A stretch of 64,000 bases of DNA, from assembly GCA_025677825.1 (NCBI GenBank), contig JAIXMO010000022.1, positions 405,742 to 469,741 on the forward strand, written 5' to 3'. Source of the DNA: Helicostylum pulchrum. Its lineage: Eukaryota > Mucoromycota > Mucoromycetes > Mucorales > Mucoraceae. The translations under genes and the position numbers were made by a program. Positions 22,741 to 32,946 of this stretch are shown here, piece after piece. The stretch's first letter is position 1, and the number at the start of each line of letters is the position of its first letter. Below the pieces are notes generated by a model. The model was not told the origin of the DNA and made no database searches. It worked only from the letters and a program-made list of their open reading frames with translations.

Positions 22741-23989
22741 GAATTTACACATAAAAAAAAGGATCCATCATGGTAAAACCAAAGAGTTCAATCAAGGTGA
22801 ATCCAATTATAATAAAATTCTCTGGAGCGATATACATATCAGCCAAAGATAAAGAAGTAATTCCTTTATTTCAAACCTGTAAAACAATACCTATCAATGA
22901 AGGAAAATCAAAAGTCTTGGAACCAAAGTTGTATTCATTTCCTTTTGAATTCTTGGTACCTAATAATTTTCCAAGTGCAATGGATGTAAAGTACACCAAA
23001 AAAAAAAAAAAAAAAAAGCCTCGTATTATCGATTTAATTAACTTTTTTGTGTGTGTAATATAGTTTGGTAAAAATAAGACAACAAGGATTAATTACAAGC
23101 TGACAGTGATATTGGATAGACCAATGATGCCAGAAAGTTTATGTCCAAAGCTTGAATATCAAGTTTCGGTAATGGAATATGTTGATGTGACAAAAGATAA
23201 TTTTGTAAAACCGTTGGAGAAACAAAAGGAAGTAATGACTTTAAATAATGGAAAATGTCACGCAAAACTATCTGTTCCTAGAACTGGTTTCACAAGAGGT
23301 TATTATTATGTAATATCCCCCCTCCTATTAGAAAAAAAAATGCTAACAATTTTTATTTTTTATTTTAGGTGAGACGGTACCAGTAAATATCGTGGTAAAT
23401 ACATTTCAAAGTTTTGTAAAGAAGGAATCTCTTGTCATTGATCTTGTACGTAAAGTAAAGATACAAACATCCAAGTAAGATATTTTGCAGTAGTGATAAA
23501 GATTATACGTGTATACATATTAACCCAACCTTTCTAGAAACACGTTGGATGAAGAACATGTATTAAAGTCAAGTAAATTTGATTTGAATATTATTGGACC
23601 TTACAACTTTTCTCAATCGATTACGAGCCAAATATTAATACCATCCACACCTCCTACCATTCGATACAAGGACAGAGTGTTGCGTGTACACTACAAGATT
23701 CGAGCTCAATTATTAACTGAAAAGAAAAAGACACCTAATATCGTATTAGAGTTACCTATTGTGATTGGTACTTGGCCGAGAGCAGATGTACCTATTGACG
23801 ACGACGATGATGAAGATATTATACAAAACATGGGTGAATTAATGATCAGTGATGCTGTCGATGACGATGTTTGGATGCGACAACAAGAAGAATTAGAATT
23901 CACTCGACACTCACACAGTTCGTTTACTTTAAACAATACACCTTCCCCTACATCTACTATATCTATGAAATACTCTCAAAGTTACTACT

Positions 23990-24040
<51 letters not shown>

Positions 24041-24852
24041 CTAATAATTCTAATTCTAATAATTCGGCAGCAGCTGTGAAACGTTCTGGATCAAATAATT
24101 CACTTGGATCTGTTTCTTCTTGGAGATCTCAATCGACTTCGGATCCACGCCTATCCGCTACAACAAGCCCTACTTCCATCACTGGTAGCGTTCTTTCTAA
24201 TAATACTATACCCGACTATCAGCGCAATACCCTTGGATTTAAAATGTCAAATGGATACTTGAATCGATCTTCTTCGACGCCGGATTTATTATCCAATCCG
24301 CCTCCTACACCGTCTCCAACACTTCAGCAAAATACAAGTAACAATACAAGGGCAAGAGTCATTGATCCAACCATTCGATCTTCGTATTATGAACCGCAGA
24401 TGAATAATAGTAGTGGGTTGTCGCACAGGTCTACGAAATCATTACATTCTATTCATCATCCGTCACAACAGCAACAACAACAACATCGAAGAATAGGATC
24501 GGATGAGTTTAATGTATCACCTACTTCTTCTTTTTCAGTACCGCCTATTCCACAAAATAATGAACCGGATGTACCGAGTCATACACTGATGTTTTTATCG
24601 TCAAGTATGACACAACAACGGAGGACTTCGCCTCCTCGAATTATTACACAGCAAAGGAAATATATTGATTCACTGGATGAACCTTTTGATTCTGGATCAT
24701 ATCTCAACGATGATGATGAGGATGATGACGACGACGAAGATGATGATGAAGATTCTGATGATGATTTGTTTGCTATTATTGAAAAAAAGAAGAGAAGAGA
24801 AGAAAAGGAACAAAAAAGAAGACAAAGGATGATGTATACATTAACTGAATAA
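22579..24852 (+). CDS. Alpha-arrestin (arrestin-domain protein)
   Basis: Five exons (22579-22663, 22762-22985, 23064-23298, 23369-23474, 23538-24852) join to about 654 residues. The arrestin N domain is recognised by KFYFPGETIRGSIMVKP and the following beta-strand segments. The arrestin C domain is marked by the classic start GFTRGETVPVNIVVN and by SSKFDLNIIGPYNF. Such proteins act as adaptors that recruit Rsp5/Nedd4 ubiquitin ligases to membrane transporters for endocytosis. The C-terminal half is disordered: an Asn run from an (AAC)n tract at about 23,990-24,041, Ser/Pro-rich stretches, a Gln run, an Asp-rich block and a Lys/Arg tail. I did not find a clear PPxY motif. The third intron uses an atypical donor (GTTATT), chosen because it exactly restores the GETVPV motif. 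Confidence 0.88.
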
Positions 24853-24875
24853 AAATTATTATTTATTATTACATT

Positions 24876-26831
24876 TTATTCTTTTTCTTCATTATCACCA
24901 GGAAGTACAAACCCAAATTGGGTTAATATGTTACCAACAGGTCCTGGTAAACCTTGTTGACTCTTAAAACTTTCTAATACGTTCTTTACAAGGTTTAATT
25001 GAACATCTACAGGTGCATTTTCATCTTCTTGTTCTTCATTTTCTTCATTTGTTGTTAATTTGGCAAATGATCCACTGATTTTATCGTGGCTGGATATTTC
25101 TTGATCCATTTCTTGCATCACATCCGTCATATTTTCTTCCTCTTCTTGTTTAAATGATGATTCTCCTTTAAGTATACTCATAAATTTATCCATATCAAAT
25201 TTAATTGGACCTTGGTATTCATCATCATCACTATACTCTTCTTCTTTGTCTTCGTCGCTATCTTCATCATCATCATCTGATGTCATCTCTCTAGGAAACT
25301 CTACACCATCAATACCACTCTTCTTATTCTCTACAAAGTTTTCAAGGTTGGACATCATGGCTTCTAAATCCATACCACCATTCTCTAAATCATCGTCTTC
25401 GAAATCTTGTTTTAGATCATCCATCATGCTTTCCTTTATATTTCCCATACGCTTCATCAACATTTCCTCCAGTTGTTGAGGATCTACGTTCATCCAATCA
25501 TCCAATTCCTCACTATCCGTATTTTGGTCCAGCAGCAGCTGTAATTTTTCTTCAGAGTACTGTGATAAAAGGTCATCGATTCGTTTCCGTACGAGACTCG
25601 TACCGTTTGATAAAACTGAATCACTTCCTTTAAATGTATCATCATCGTCTACATCTATATCGTCTAACGAGACTACGCGTTTATCTGAATCTTGTTTTTT
25701 ATACTGCAAGTATTGTTCTTTCGATTGCTGCTGTAATAAGTTGTAGAGTTTTGATCCGGGTCTTTCAGATCGAAAGTAACCCAGTTTTGTCAAATGTGTA
25801 ATATAAGCCGTGTACTTTTTATCATGTTCAAAGTCATAAGTTTCGATATCGTCATTGCTGTTTCCTGTATCGTCTTCTGATATATGGTACAACATCTCCA
25901 GCCCACACGCTACTTTCATACCCAGTTCGGCATACTTGTACTGTCTCTTTTGGTTCATGGCAGGCAATCGAAACGGTTTAGGCGCATAAAACTTCTGGCT
26001 TACGGTTTGCGCGTATGTTGTCTTTGTAAACCTGACCACGGTTTCCACCGTGTTTACAGGAGAGAAAGTGCGCATCGATGCACATGCCTTCATTGAAATA
26101 GGGTCACGTAAATAAAACGCTTCCACTGCTAATGTAATTAATTGAGGCTCTGATAGTAATACAAATGCTGCTTTAGACGGTAATAAACATTTTGCTCGGT
26201 GGATTTCTTGTTGTGCTGCGGAAGGGTACTCGGAAATACGTTGGTTGATGGCGTGTTGAATGGAGTCGGATGCAGCAGGGCAGGTGTGTCGGACAAGGGG
26301 GATGGCTTTTTGGCGCAAGAGGTGTCCTGATGTAGGAACTTGCAAGATATCCGCTGGAGATTTGGGAAGTGGTATAATGTATACTTGGCCACGGTACATG
26401 TAGACGCGGTTCTCACTGTTGGACGGGTCCAGCCAAGAAGGTAATTCGAGTGCGGCTTCGATGAGTAACACGTCGCCGTCGTTGTCGCTGATGGATATCA
26501 CGGCGTCGGTGAGTTGTGAGGAAATGGTCTTTAGTAAGTAAACGATAAACCATTCATCGTTGAGACAATCGCCGAATCGAGTGATGCCGAATAGGAATGG
26601 GTAGCTAGGATCGTTGGATTGGTCGTAGGTGATGGAGAGATGGAACCGATCTTTGTGCCAAATGTAGTCCTTGATTAAAGGTTGGATCAGTGAATTGATC
26701 ATGGCAAGCGTGTCTTGTAAGTAGGAATGTGTGTCGGATTCGGTTTCTTTTGATGGCAAGTAAATTGCATATTGAACGTAATCGATTTCTTTGGCTGAAG
26801 ATCCTTTAAATACATCTTGTAAAGTGTCCAT
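24876..26831 (-). CDS. Ecdysoneless/SGT1 family protein (ECD)
   Basis: A single-exon gene of 651 residues. The N-terminal two thirds match the ECD/SGT1 family: VQYAIYLPSKE at the start, YIWHKDRFHLSI, ITRFGDCLNDEWFIVYLL, the acidic strand DNDGDVLLIEAALELPSWL, and ENRVYMYRGQVYIIPL. The C-terminal third is rich in Asp/Glu with several acidic runs, as in ECD proteins of animals and fungi. Family members are linked to pre-mRNA splicing (PRP8 assembly), cell-cycle control and, in yeast, to activation of glycolytic genes. The stop codon lies 23 bp from the arrestin stop on the other strand, so the 3' UTRs must overlap. The 5' end faces SED5 across 177 bp. Confidence 0.92.
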   Translation of the reverse strand: MDTLQDVFKGSSAKEIDYVQYAIYLPSKETESDTHSYLQDTLAMINSLIQPLIKDYIWHKDRFHLSITYDQSNDPSYPFLFGITRFGDCLNDEWFIVYLLKTISSQLTDAVISISDNDGDVLLIEAALELPSWLDPSNSENRVYMYRGQVYIIPLPKSPADILQVPTSGHLLRQKAIPLVRHTCPAASDSIQHAINQRISEYPSAAQQEIHRAKCLLPSKAAFVLLSEPQLITLAVEAFYLRDPISMKACASMRTFSPVNTVETVVRFTKTTYAQTVSQKFYAPKPFRLPAMNQKRQYKYAELGMKVACGLEMLYHISEDDTGNSNDDIETYDFEHDKKYTAYITHLTKLGYFRSERPGSKLYNLLQQQSKEQYLQYKKQDSDKRVVSLDDIDVDDDDTFKGSDSVLSNGTSLVRKRIDDLLSQYSEEKLQLLLDQNTDSEELDDWMNVDPQQLEEMLMKRMGNIKESMMDDLKQDFEDDDLENGGMDLEAMMSNLENFVENKKSGIDGVEFPREMTSDDDDEDSDEDKEEEYSDDDEYQGPIKFDMDKFMSILKGESSFKQEEEENMTDVMQEMDQEISSHDKISGSFAKLTTNEENEEQEDENAPVDVQLNLVKNVLESFKSQQGLPGPVGNILTQFGFVLPGDNEEKE

Positions 26832-27008
26832 TTTTGAAAAAATTTAAAAAAGGGGGGGAAGAAAGAAGGGGGGTGCGTTTTTTTATTTTATTTTATAAAT
26901 GTCAAAAATTACTTTCTGTAGCCATTTTGATTGGGCATGATTATTTTTTAAAAAAAACTTAATTCGCACTTTTTTTATTTTTTCTTCATCTTGTTCATCA
27001 TTTTCAAC
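26832..27008. promoter_or_regulatory. Divergent promoter, ECD / SED5
   Basis: Only 177 bp separate the two divergent start codons, so both promoters must lie or overlap here. The segment has A/T runs and a purine block with a G7 run near 26,850. No specific factor site can be named. Confidence 0.5.
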
Positions 27009-28137
27009 ATGAACTTTAAGGATAGAACATCCGAGTTTTATAACTTGGTAGAAAGAATCAAGAAGAGAGGAAAGGTACATGTGCCTACAGCCAAGAGACA
27101 GCCCACCGTTACCTCACGTTCAGAGTTTGCTCGAATGGCAGCACAATTAGGACGTAGTATTGCTTCTACTTCTCAAAAACTTGAGCAATTAACCACACGT
27201 AAATAACAATGAACAAGTACACTTTTTTTTTTTTCATACAGAAAAAGAATTAACGTATAAAGATTTTTTTAAAAAAAACCAGTAACTAAATCCAAAAATG
27301 GGATCCCAAACCAAAATGGAATTAATGCAAGTATTTTATTGATTATCTTTTTTTTTTTTGATATGCAGGAACTAAGTTATATTAAAACAGACTTTAACAC
27401 TATCAATTAAACAAGATATTACAAAGTTAAACAATCAACTTAAAATACTGCAATCCGTCTCTAAATCAAAAGCTAATTCGAAACAAGCGACGGATCATAC
27501 AAATAGCGTGATCATGTCACTGCAGACCAAGTTGGCAGATACTTCGTTAGGATTTAAAGACGTTTTAGAATCAGAAGTAAGTTTTTTATAATGAAAGTTT
27601 AAAGTATACTGATTTTTCATTGTTCCCCAGGTTGATATACAACAAGAGCAGTCTTTTGCAGCGGCACCTTCTTACTCGCCTCAACCTCGTCGACGCGTAA
27701 ATGCAAACCAACAAAGCACACAAGAAATATACGAATCTCCTCAGTCTTTAGGTATACCCATGATCTCTCAACAGCAGCAGCAGCAAGTGATGATAGAGCA
27801 GCAAGATCAACGTATTGAGACTAGATCCAATGCCATGGAAACTGTTGAAAGTACAATTGCCGAATTAGGAAGTATCTTTCAACAATTAGCTACCATGGTA
27901 GCAGAGCAACGAGAGACTATCCAAAGGTATAGTGCAGATAAATTTAAAGAGACGTACTGTTAAATATTAACTTGTATACGTAGAATCGATCAAAATACAG
28001 ATGACATTGAAATGAATGTATTGGGTGCACAAAATCAATTAATGAAATATTATACAAACATTAGTTCAAATAGGTCTTTCATTATTAAAGTATTCATTAC
28101 TGTCATCTTGTTATTTCTGTTATTCAGCTTGTTTTAG
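27009..28137 (+). CDS. SED5: Syntaxin-5-type Golgi SNARE (Sed5)
   Basis: Five exons give about 295 residues in the model used: 27009-27198, 27283-27330, 27377-27576, 27631-27926, 27984-28137. The N-terminus (MNFKDRTSEFYNLVERIKK) matches the Sed5/syntaxin-5 start. The conserved Habc segment SIKQDITKLNNQLKILQ follows. The Qa-SNARE motif spans roughly RSNAMETVESTIAELGSIFQ through ERIQ-type residues to RIDQNTDDIEMNVLGAQNQL. The C-terminal anchor is SFIIKVFITVILLFLLFSLF. Sed5 drives ER-to-Golgi and intra-Golgi fusion. The second exon and the start of the third are uncertain: an in-frame solution exists, but the most family-like peptide (MELMQELSYI) lies in another frame. The other exons are firm. 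Confidence 0.88.
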
Positions 28138-28228
28138 AATAAAGCGTTTTTTTTTGAAAAATACGTCACCATTGTAAACCCCCTCATCCCCCCCTTTTTT
28201 TTTTATACAAATATATTATTTGTTTTAT

Positions 28229-28606
28229 TTATTTAGCAGCTTCATCACAGAAAGTAGCGAGTTGGATATCGTTGGTAGATAAACCTTGACAATCATGAGT
28301 AGATAAAGTAACTTCAACTCTGTTATAGACCTAAAAGAGGAGGGAAGGGAAAATTACCGGTTTTAGGGTACGTATATAAAAAAAAAAGTAATAAGTAAAA
28401 GAACTTACGTTGAACCATTCGGGATGATGATCAGCCTTATCAGCCTTTAATGCGACACGAGTCATGAAACCAAAGGCCTCGTTAAAGTCCTTGAAGGAAT
28501 ACTTCTTGATGATAGCGTCTCTGTTCTCAACCATTTCCCAACCAGAGGAAAGCAAAGGCTTCAAGATTTGTTCACGTTGTTCAGTAGTAAGTGTTGTAAC
28601 AGCCAT
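28229..28606 (-). CDS. Pterin-4a-carbinolamine dehydratase
   Basis: Two exons (28409-28606, 28229-28330) join to 99 residues, the typical size of PCD/DCoH. Seen: [40 protein letters not shown], and [20 protein letters not shown]. These include the His-His pair (ADHHPEW) and the later STHD motif of the active site. The enzyme dehydrates 4a-hydroxytetrahydrobiopterin, regenerating the cofactor used by aromatic amino acid hydroxylases. The gene is convergent with SED5 (91 bp between stops) and lies downstream of the NOPCHAP1-like gene on the same strand. Confidence 0.95.
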
Positions 28607-28774
28607 TTTTTGAATATGAAATGTGGATTTATAAACAAGAGAAAAAAGAGGTTTTGACTTTGTTAAAAGCATACTTTTTTATATTTCCCACGGGGTTTGT
28701 TGTTTTACAAAAAAAAAAAATATTTTAATAATAACAGTCTTTTTATTTTTTTTAACTTCAGAACAAAAAACTTT

Positions 28775-29424
28775 CTATTTCTTTACTTCTTGGATCAATG
28801 AGTTACTACTACTGCTGGTGGTATTGGGTAAAATTGAATCTTCTTCTTCTTCACTATCTTCACTATCGGATTGACCAGGTACCTTTTGTTCATATACACC
28901 TAATCCCAAATTCTATAATTTGATAGTTAGTATCATCATCTCGTTTAAATCAATCAATCTAAATCGTTTACCATTTCAATATATTGTTCGGATTCCTCGT
29001 CAACATTCTCAATATCTAATTTCTTTGGATCAGCAGCTTTTAATTGTTCATTAGCGCTCTTTAGTTGTGGTAAAAATGCTTGTACTCGAGATAAAACTGA
29101 GACATATGTTTTTTTTTTAGTATAATGCATAATATTTTTGTTGTTGTGGTGATACTTACTATCGCTAGGTGGGCCTACAGGAAATGTCTTTTTGCTCTCT
29201 GCTGCTGCAAGCAAAGAAGGTATATCGTTAATGCTTTTTTGATCTTGAGTTGCGGAAGGATTGATCAAGTCTTCTGTAAAAGAAAAAAAAAAGGAGGAGG
29301 GGGAAGGAAACACTGTTAGTTACCAGTACTTTCGAGGTTTTTGACAGTAAAGAGGTTATTTACCAAGTACTTTTTGTTTTCCAGAAACGTTTAATAAATC
29401 AAAAGACTTGTTAGAATTAGACAT
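28775..29424 (-). CDS. NOPCHAP1-like (DUF4598) protein
   Basis: Four exons (29364-29424, 29160-29273, 28972-29096, 28775-28912) join to about 145 residues. The conserved part is the second half: ILSRVQAFLPQLKSANEQL, then an acidic stretch leading to SEQYIEMNLGLGVYEQK. This arrangement is like the DUF4598/NOPCHAP1 family, which in animals links the R2TP/RUVBL chaperone to NOP58 during box C/D snoRNP assembly. The N-terminus (MSNSNKSFDLLNVSGKQKVL) and the acidic Ser-rich C-terminus are less informative. The assignment is from memory of the motif, so moderately sure. It is divergent from RRP45, another nucleolar RNA-biogenesis gene. Confidence 0.65.
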
Positions 29425-29603
29425 GCTGTAATAAGTTTTTATGTATAAAGAAAAAAAGGTACACTTTTTTTTTTTCCTTCTTTTGAAAGGTTTAAGATAT
29501 TCGTGACCATTCCCAGTGACTTCTTTTAACCTTCAATTTACAAAAAAAAAAAAACCCTTTTGGAAAATTTCTTTTTTTTCTTCATTTAACAAGTATCAAA
29601 AAA
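29425..29603. promoter_or_regulatory. Divergent promoter, NOPCHAP1-like / RRP45
   Basis: 179 bp separate the two divergent start codons. The segment is T/A-run rich with no named site visible. The arrangement would allow shared regulation of two RNA-biogenesis genes. Confidence 0.5.
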
Positions 29604-30646
29604 ATGGTTAGAGAAATAGAACCAAGTCTTAACGAAAGGGCTTTTGTGTTGGAAGCACTTAAACAAGGAAGACGTGTGGATGGACGTGAAGTTTACGATG
29701 TACGTCCCCTTTCCATCACTTTAGGTTCCGATTTCGGTCATGTCGAAGTTCACCTTGGTAAAACAAAAGTTGTTGCCATTGTTTCCGCTGAAGTTATTAG
29801 ACCGTATGCTGATAAACCAACTGAGGGTATCTTGATTTTCAACACTGAAATTTCTCCCATGGCTGCACCTACTTTTGAATCTGGAGCGTAAATATATATA
29901 TACACTTTTTGTTTTTGTTTTAGGGTGCTAATATTTTATTTTTTATAGTCGTTCAGAGGAAGAAGTTTTAATTAGTCGTATTATTGAAAAGTCGTTACGT
30001 AGAAGTAGAGCTATTGATACAGAAGGCCTTTGTATTGTTGCCGGTGAAAAAGTTTGGCAGATTCGTGTTGATCTTCATTTCCTTGACCATGATGGTAACT
30101 TGGTTGATTGCGCTTCTATCGCAGCTATCACTGCTTTATTACATTTCAGACGTCCTGATGTTACAGTATCCGGTGAAGATGTTACTATTGTAAGTAGGAA
30201 ATTGGGTTTATAAAAGAGAGAGACAGAGAGGGAAATACTAAAAAAAAGTTTTGAAATAGCATCCTATTGATCAAAGAAATCCTGTACCTTTAAGTATTCA
30301 TCATATTCCTATTTGCGTCACATTTGCGTTCTTTGATAATGGGTAAACAAGAGTTTTTTGATTTTTTATATGCAAAAAAAAAAAACTAATTTTTCAAAAC
30401 AAAAAAAGTGAATTACTAGTTGTAGATCCTAATTATTTGGAAGGACAAGTGAAAGAAGGTGATATGACAATTACAATGAACAGTCATAAAGAAATTTGCG
30501 CGTTATCAAAGGCAGGTGGTATACCTTTAGAGATGGACCAAGTATTAAGATGCTCTCAAATCGCTATTATTAAAGTTACAGAGGTAGATGAGTTGATTAA
30601 AAAGGTTTTAGACGAGGATAAGGCAGCAAGAAAAGCACGTAAATAA
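29604..30646 (+). CDS. RRP45: Exosome complex component Rrp45 (EXOSC9)
   Basis: Four exons (29604-29887, 29949-30189, 30260-30342, 30409-30646) join to about 281 residues, close to yeast Rrp45. The RNase PH-like fold is clear: the opening SLNERAFVLEALKQGRRVDG, RPLSITLGSDFGHVEVHLG, KTKVVAIVSAEVIRPYADKP, FNTEISPMAAPTFESG, then IIEKSLRRSRAIDTEGLCI and LLVVDPNYLEGQV. Rrp45 is an inactive RNase PH-like subunit of the exosome ring that degrades and processes RNA in nucleus and cytoplasm. It lacks the long C-terminal extension of the human protein. Intron phases all agree with the conserved sequence. Confidence 0.96.
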
Positions 30647-31644
30647 TTCCAGTTAATATCCTCATCACTTTCACCTTTACGCATATTTTTTTTTTTCTGT
30701 ACTTATCGACATGCGTTTTTTTTTTTTTTTCTTACTTTTTTACTTTTTTGTATTCACCCCCATATCCTCTCTAAAAACAATATATTTTTTTAAACTGTAA
30801 CGTTCCTTTTTTTAAAAAAAAAATATATGGCATGAAAAATAAGATAATGCATTTACAGTAGCGGCTATATTTAAAGGCGGTCGAAGAACTCCACTCTTAC
30901 ATCCAACAGTGAACGAGATAGTTTATATCCAGCAATAAAATTACATGCGCTGTAGCGGACAAGTCGGTTAATAACAAAAACATTCCTAAGAGACAAGAGG
31001 CGGAAAAGGTGAAAGCAATTGTGCTAAAAAGATCAGCTTGAAAATCGCTGTCAAGATACCCTTTTTTTGCATGATTTGTTTACTTTGCGCAAGTTAAAAA
31101 AAGTAATCTCGACAAACTTCTACTTCTCTACCATAAACTCTCTGCCACACTGTCAAAAAAAAAAAGACTAGACTTTATAATTACTACTTGGGTGTTTCCT
31201 AACCCTCTCTAATCTTATCACAGATCACCCCACAAAATCATACATATATTTACCTGTAACGTTCTTGAGAAAAAAAAAAGTTGCTAAATCTCTAACAAAT
31301 TATTATGCAGCCTGCGTTGACTAATAGTAAATATTCCTGGTAAACTAATGTCTTTGGTAACTTTCTACAAATAATCCTTTTAATCTATAAATATGATGTA
31401 GGGAGAATGAATCTTTTTAATTTTTATATAAGACATTATACAAACAATTTACGCCAGTCAATTTTTTTATTTCTCAAGAACCAAAAAAAAAAGACAACCT
31501 TATTTAACGAAAAAAAAACGCATACTCAACCTCATTTAATAACAATGAATATAATGATTAAAAGTAGTAGCAATTCAATAATACCTTATAGTAATTGTCA
31601 TTACGGGTAGAAACTGTTGTAAATAAAGACGATTTCGAAACCAC
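30647..31644. repeat. Intergenic region, partly shared with the copy 3 flank
   Basis: The first 400 bp after RRP45 are AT-rich with no gene. From about 31,065 onward the sequence is recognisably similar, with gaps, to 44,517-44,930 beside copy 3. For example, both contain a GCATGATTTGTTTAC segment, and a segment with CTAATGTCTTTGGTA. Copies 2 and 3 therefore share several hundred bases that copy 1 lacks. Confidence 0.6.
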
Positions 31645-31775
31645 CTTATTTATATCTACATTCAAGAAGAAGAAGAAAAAAAAATACAAACGGGAAAGGT
31701 ACACGACTATAGTATAAAACTTTATTAAAACGTAAAATTTTAACTATTTAACTAGATCTAGTTTAGGCATCTCAA

Positions 31776-31973
31776 TCACTTTATATAAAAAGACGGCAAG
31801 TAGATCCAAAGGTCGCAAAAAAAAGGCACCAACAATGAATACTTGTTGTCAGATAACAGAGGTAAAGGAAGGATTATAAACTTGGTTTTGTGATATATGC
31901 CTTTAATCTGTAGAGATCTCAGATCATGAGAGAGAGCAAAAGGGATATTTGGATCCTTGAAAGAATAGCCCAT
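31776..31973 (-). CDS. Small ORF in the repeat's 3' flank (copy 2)
   Basis: A 65-codon ORF starts identically to the copy 1 ORF (MGYSFKDPNIPFALSHDL) but diverges towards its C-terminus. Function is unknown, and it may not be translated. Confidence 0.2.
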   Translation of the reverse strand: MGYSFKDPNIPFALSHDLRSLQIKGIYHKTKFIILPLPLLSDNKYSLLVPFFCDLWIYLPSFYIK

Positions 31974-32946
31974 CTTGATGCCGAATTTTCATCTTTCTAT
32001 AGTACTTGTTTTAAATAAAAAACGTTAATATTGTACATACAGATTGAAGAATACTTACCTCTTTAAAAAAGATGGTTTTCATGTGTAATATTGATAACTC
32101 TTCTCCGCTTCTTGAATAATATAATGATTTCCTTCCTACTACCTAAAGATCAAAAGTGAGAGAGTGGTTCAGAAACTATTTTTTTTTTAGTAGACATTAC
32201 CTATTTGATATATTGTAGCGGGTATTTGATGAATTTGATGTAATTTCAGTTTGGTTGAAATTACAGAGTGAATGATTTTGTTTCCTCTTTTTTGTTAATC
32301 AGCAAGAATGTTCGTTTTTTTATTACAATCATAAAAACCTTGAAGGAGACTCTGTTGCAATTCTTTGTAATTCAGTGGTGAGTGTTCTTTTTTTTTCCTT
32401 CACGATTGCAATCATAAAAACCTTGAAGCATTGCTATGTTTTGGCTTCTCATTTCAGTGACATTGTTAAATAAGTAAACATTACCCCTAAGAAGGCACAA
32501 CAAAAGGCCTTTTGATTTTTCAAGTAACTTTCAAGTGGTTTAGCCAAAGGAAAAATCTAGATTTTTTTTTTCGTAAGATAGTAAAGGAGGGTAAGAGGTT
32601 TTGGTCTTGACATTCTCTTGCTGATTTTTGACACGGTAGATATCATTCAAATTTATCTTGCAGATTTAACCAGGTATCAGATATGTTTCTTTTCTTGGCT
32701 TGCTATGGCTAATTGAACCAGGTATCAGCTATAATGTTTCTTTTGCTTTGCTACAACTGATTTCACCACATTTGTCTTGATACTCTATTTCTGAGTGATG
32801 ATTTACCGGGTGTCATTTATTATACCTGTCTTGATATTCTACCGCTGGTTTTTCCATGAAAAGGAGCTCATTTGTGTTTCTCTTGACTTCTTCTTTGTTT
32901 TTTGTTTTTTTACAAGGATTGAATAAAAGTAGATGGCAGAAATTGT

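Noticed and set aside
23990..24041. (AAC)n tract as an independent microsatellite feature
   Set aside because: It lies inside the arrestin reading frame and encodes an Asn run; noted in that gene instead.
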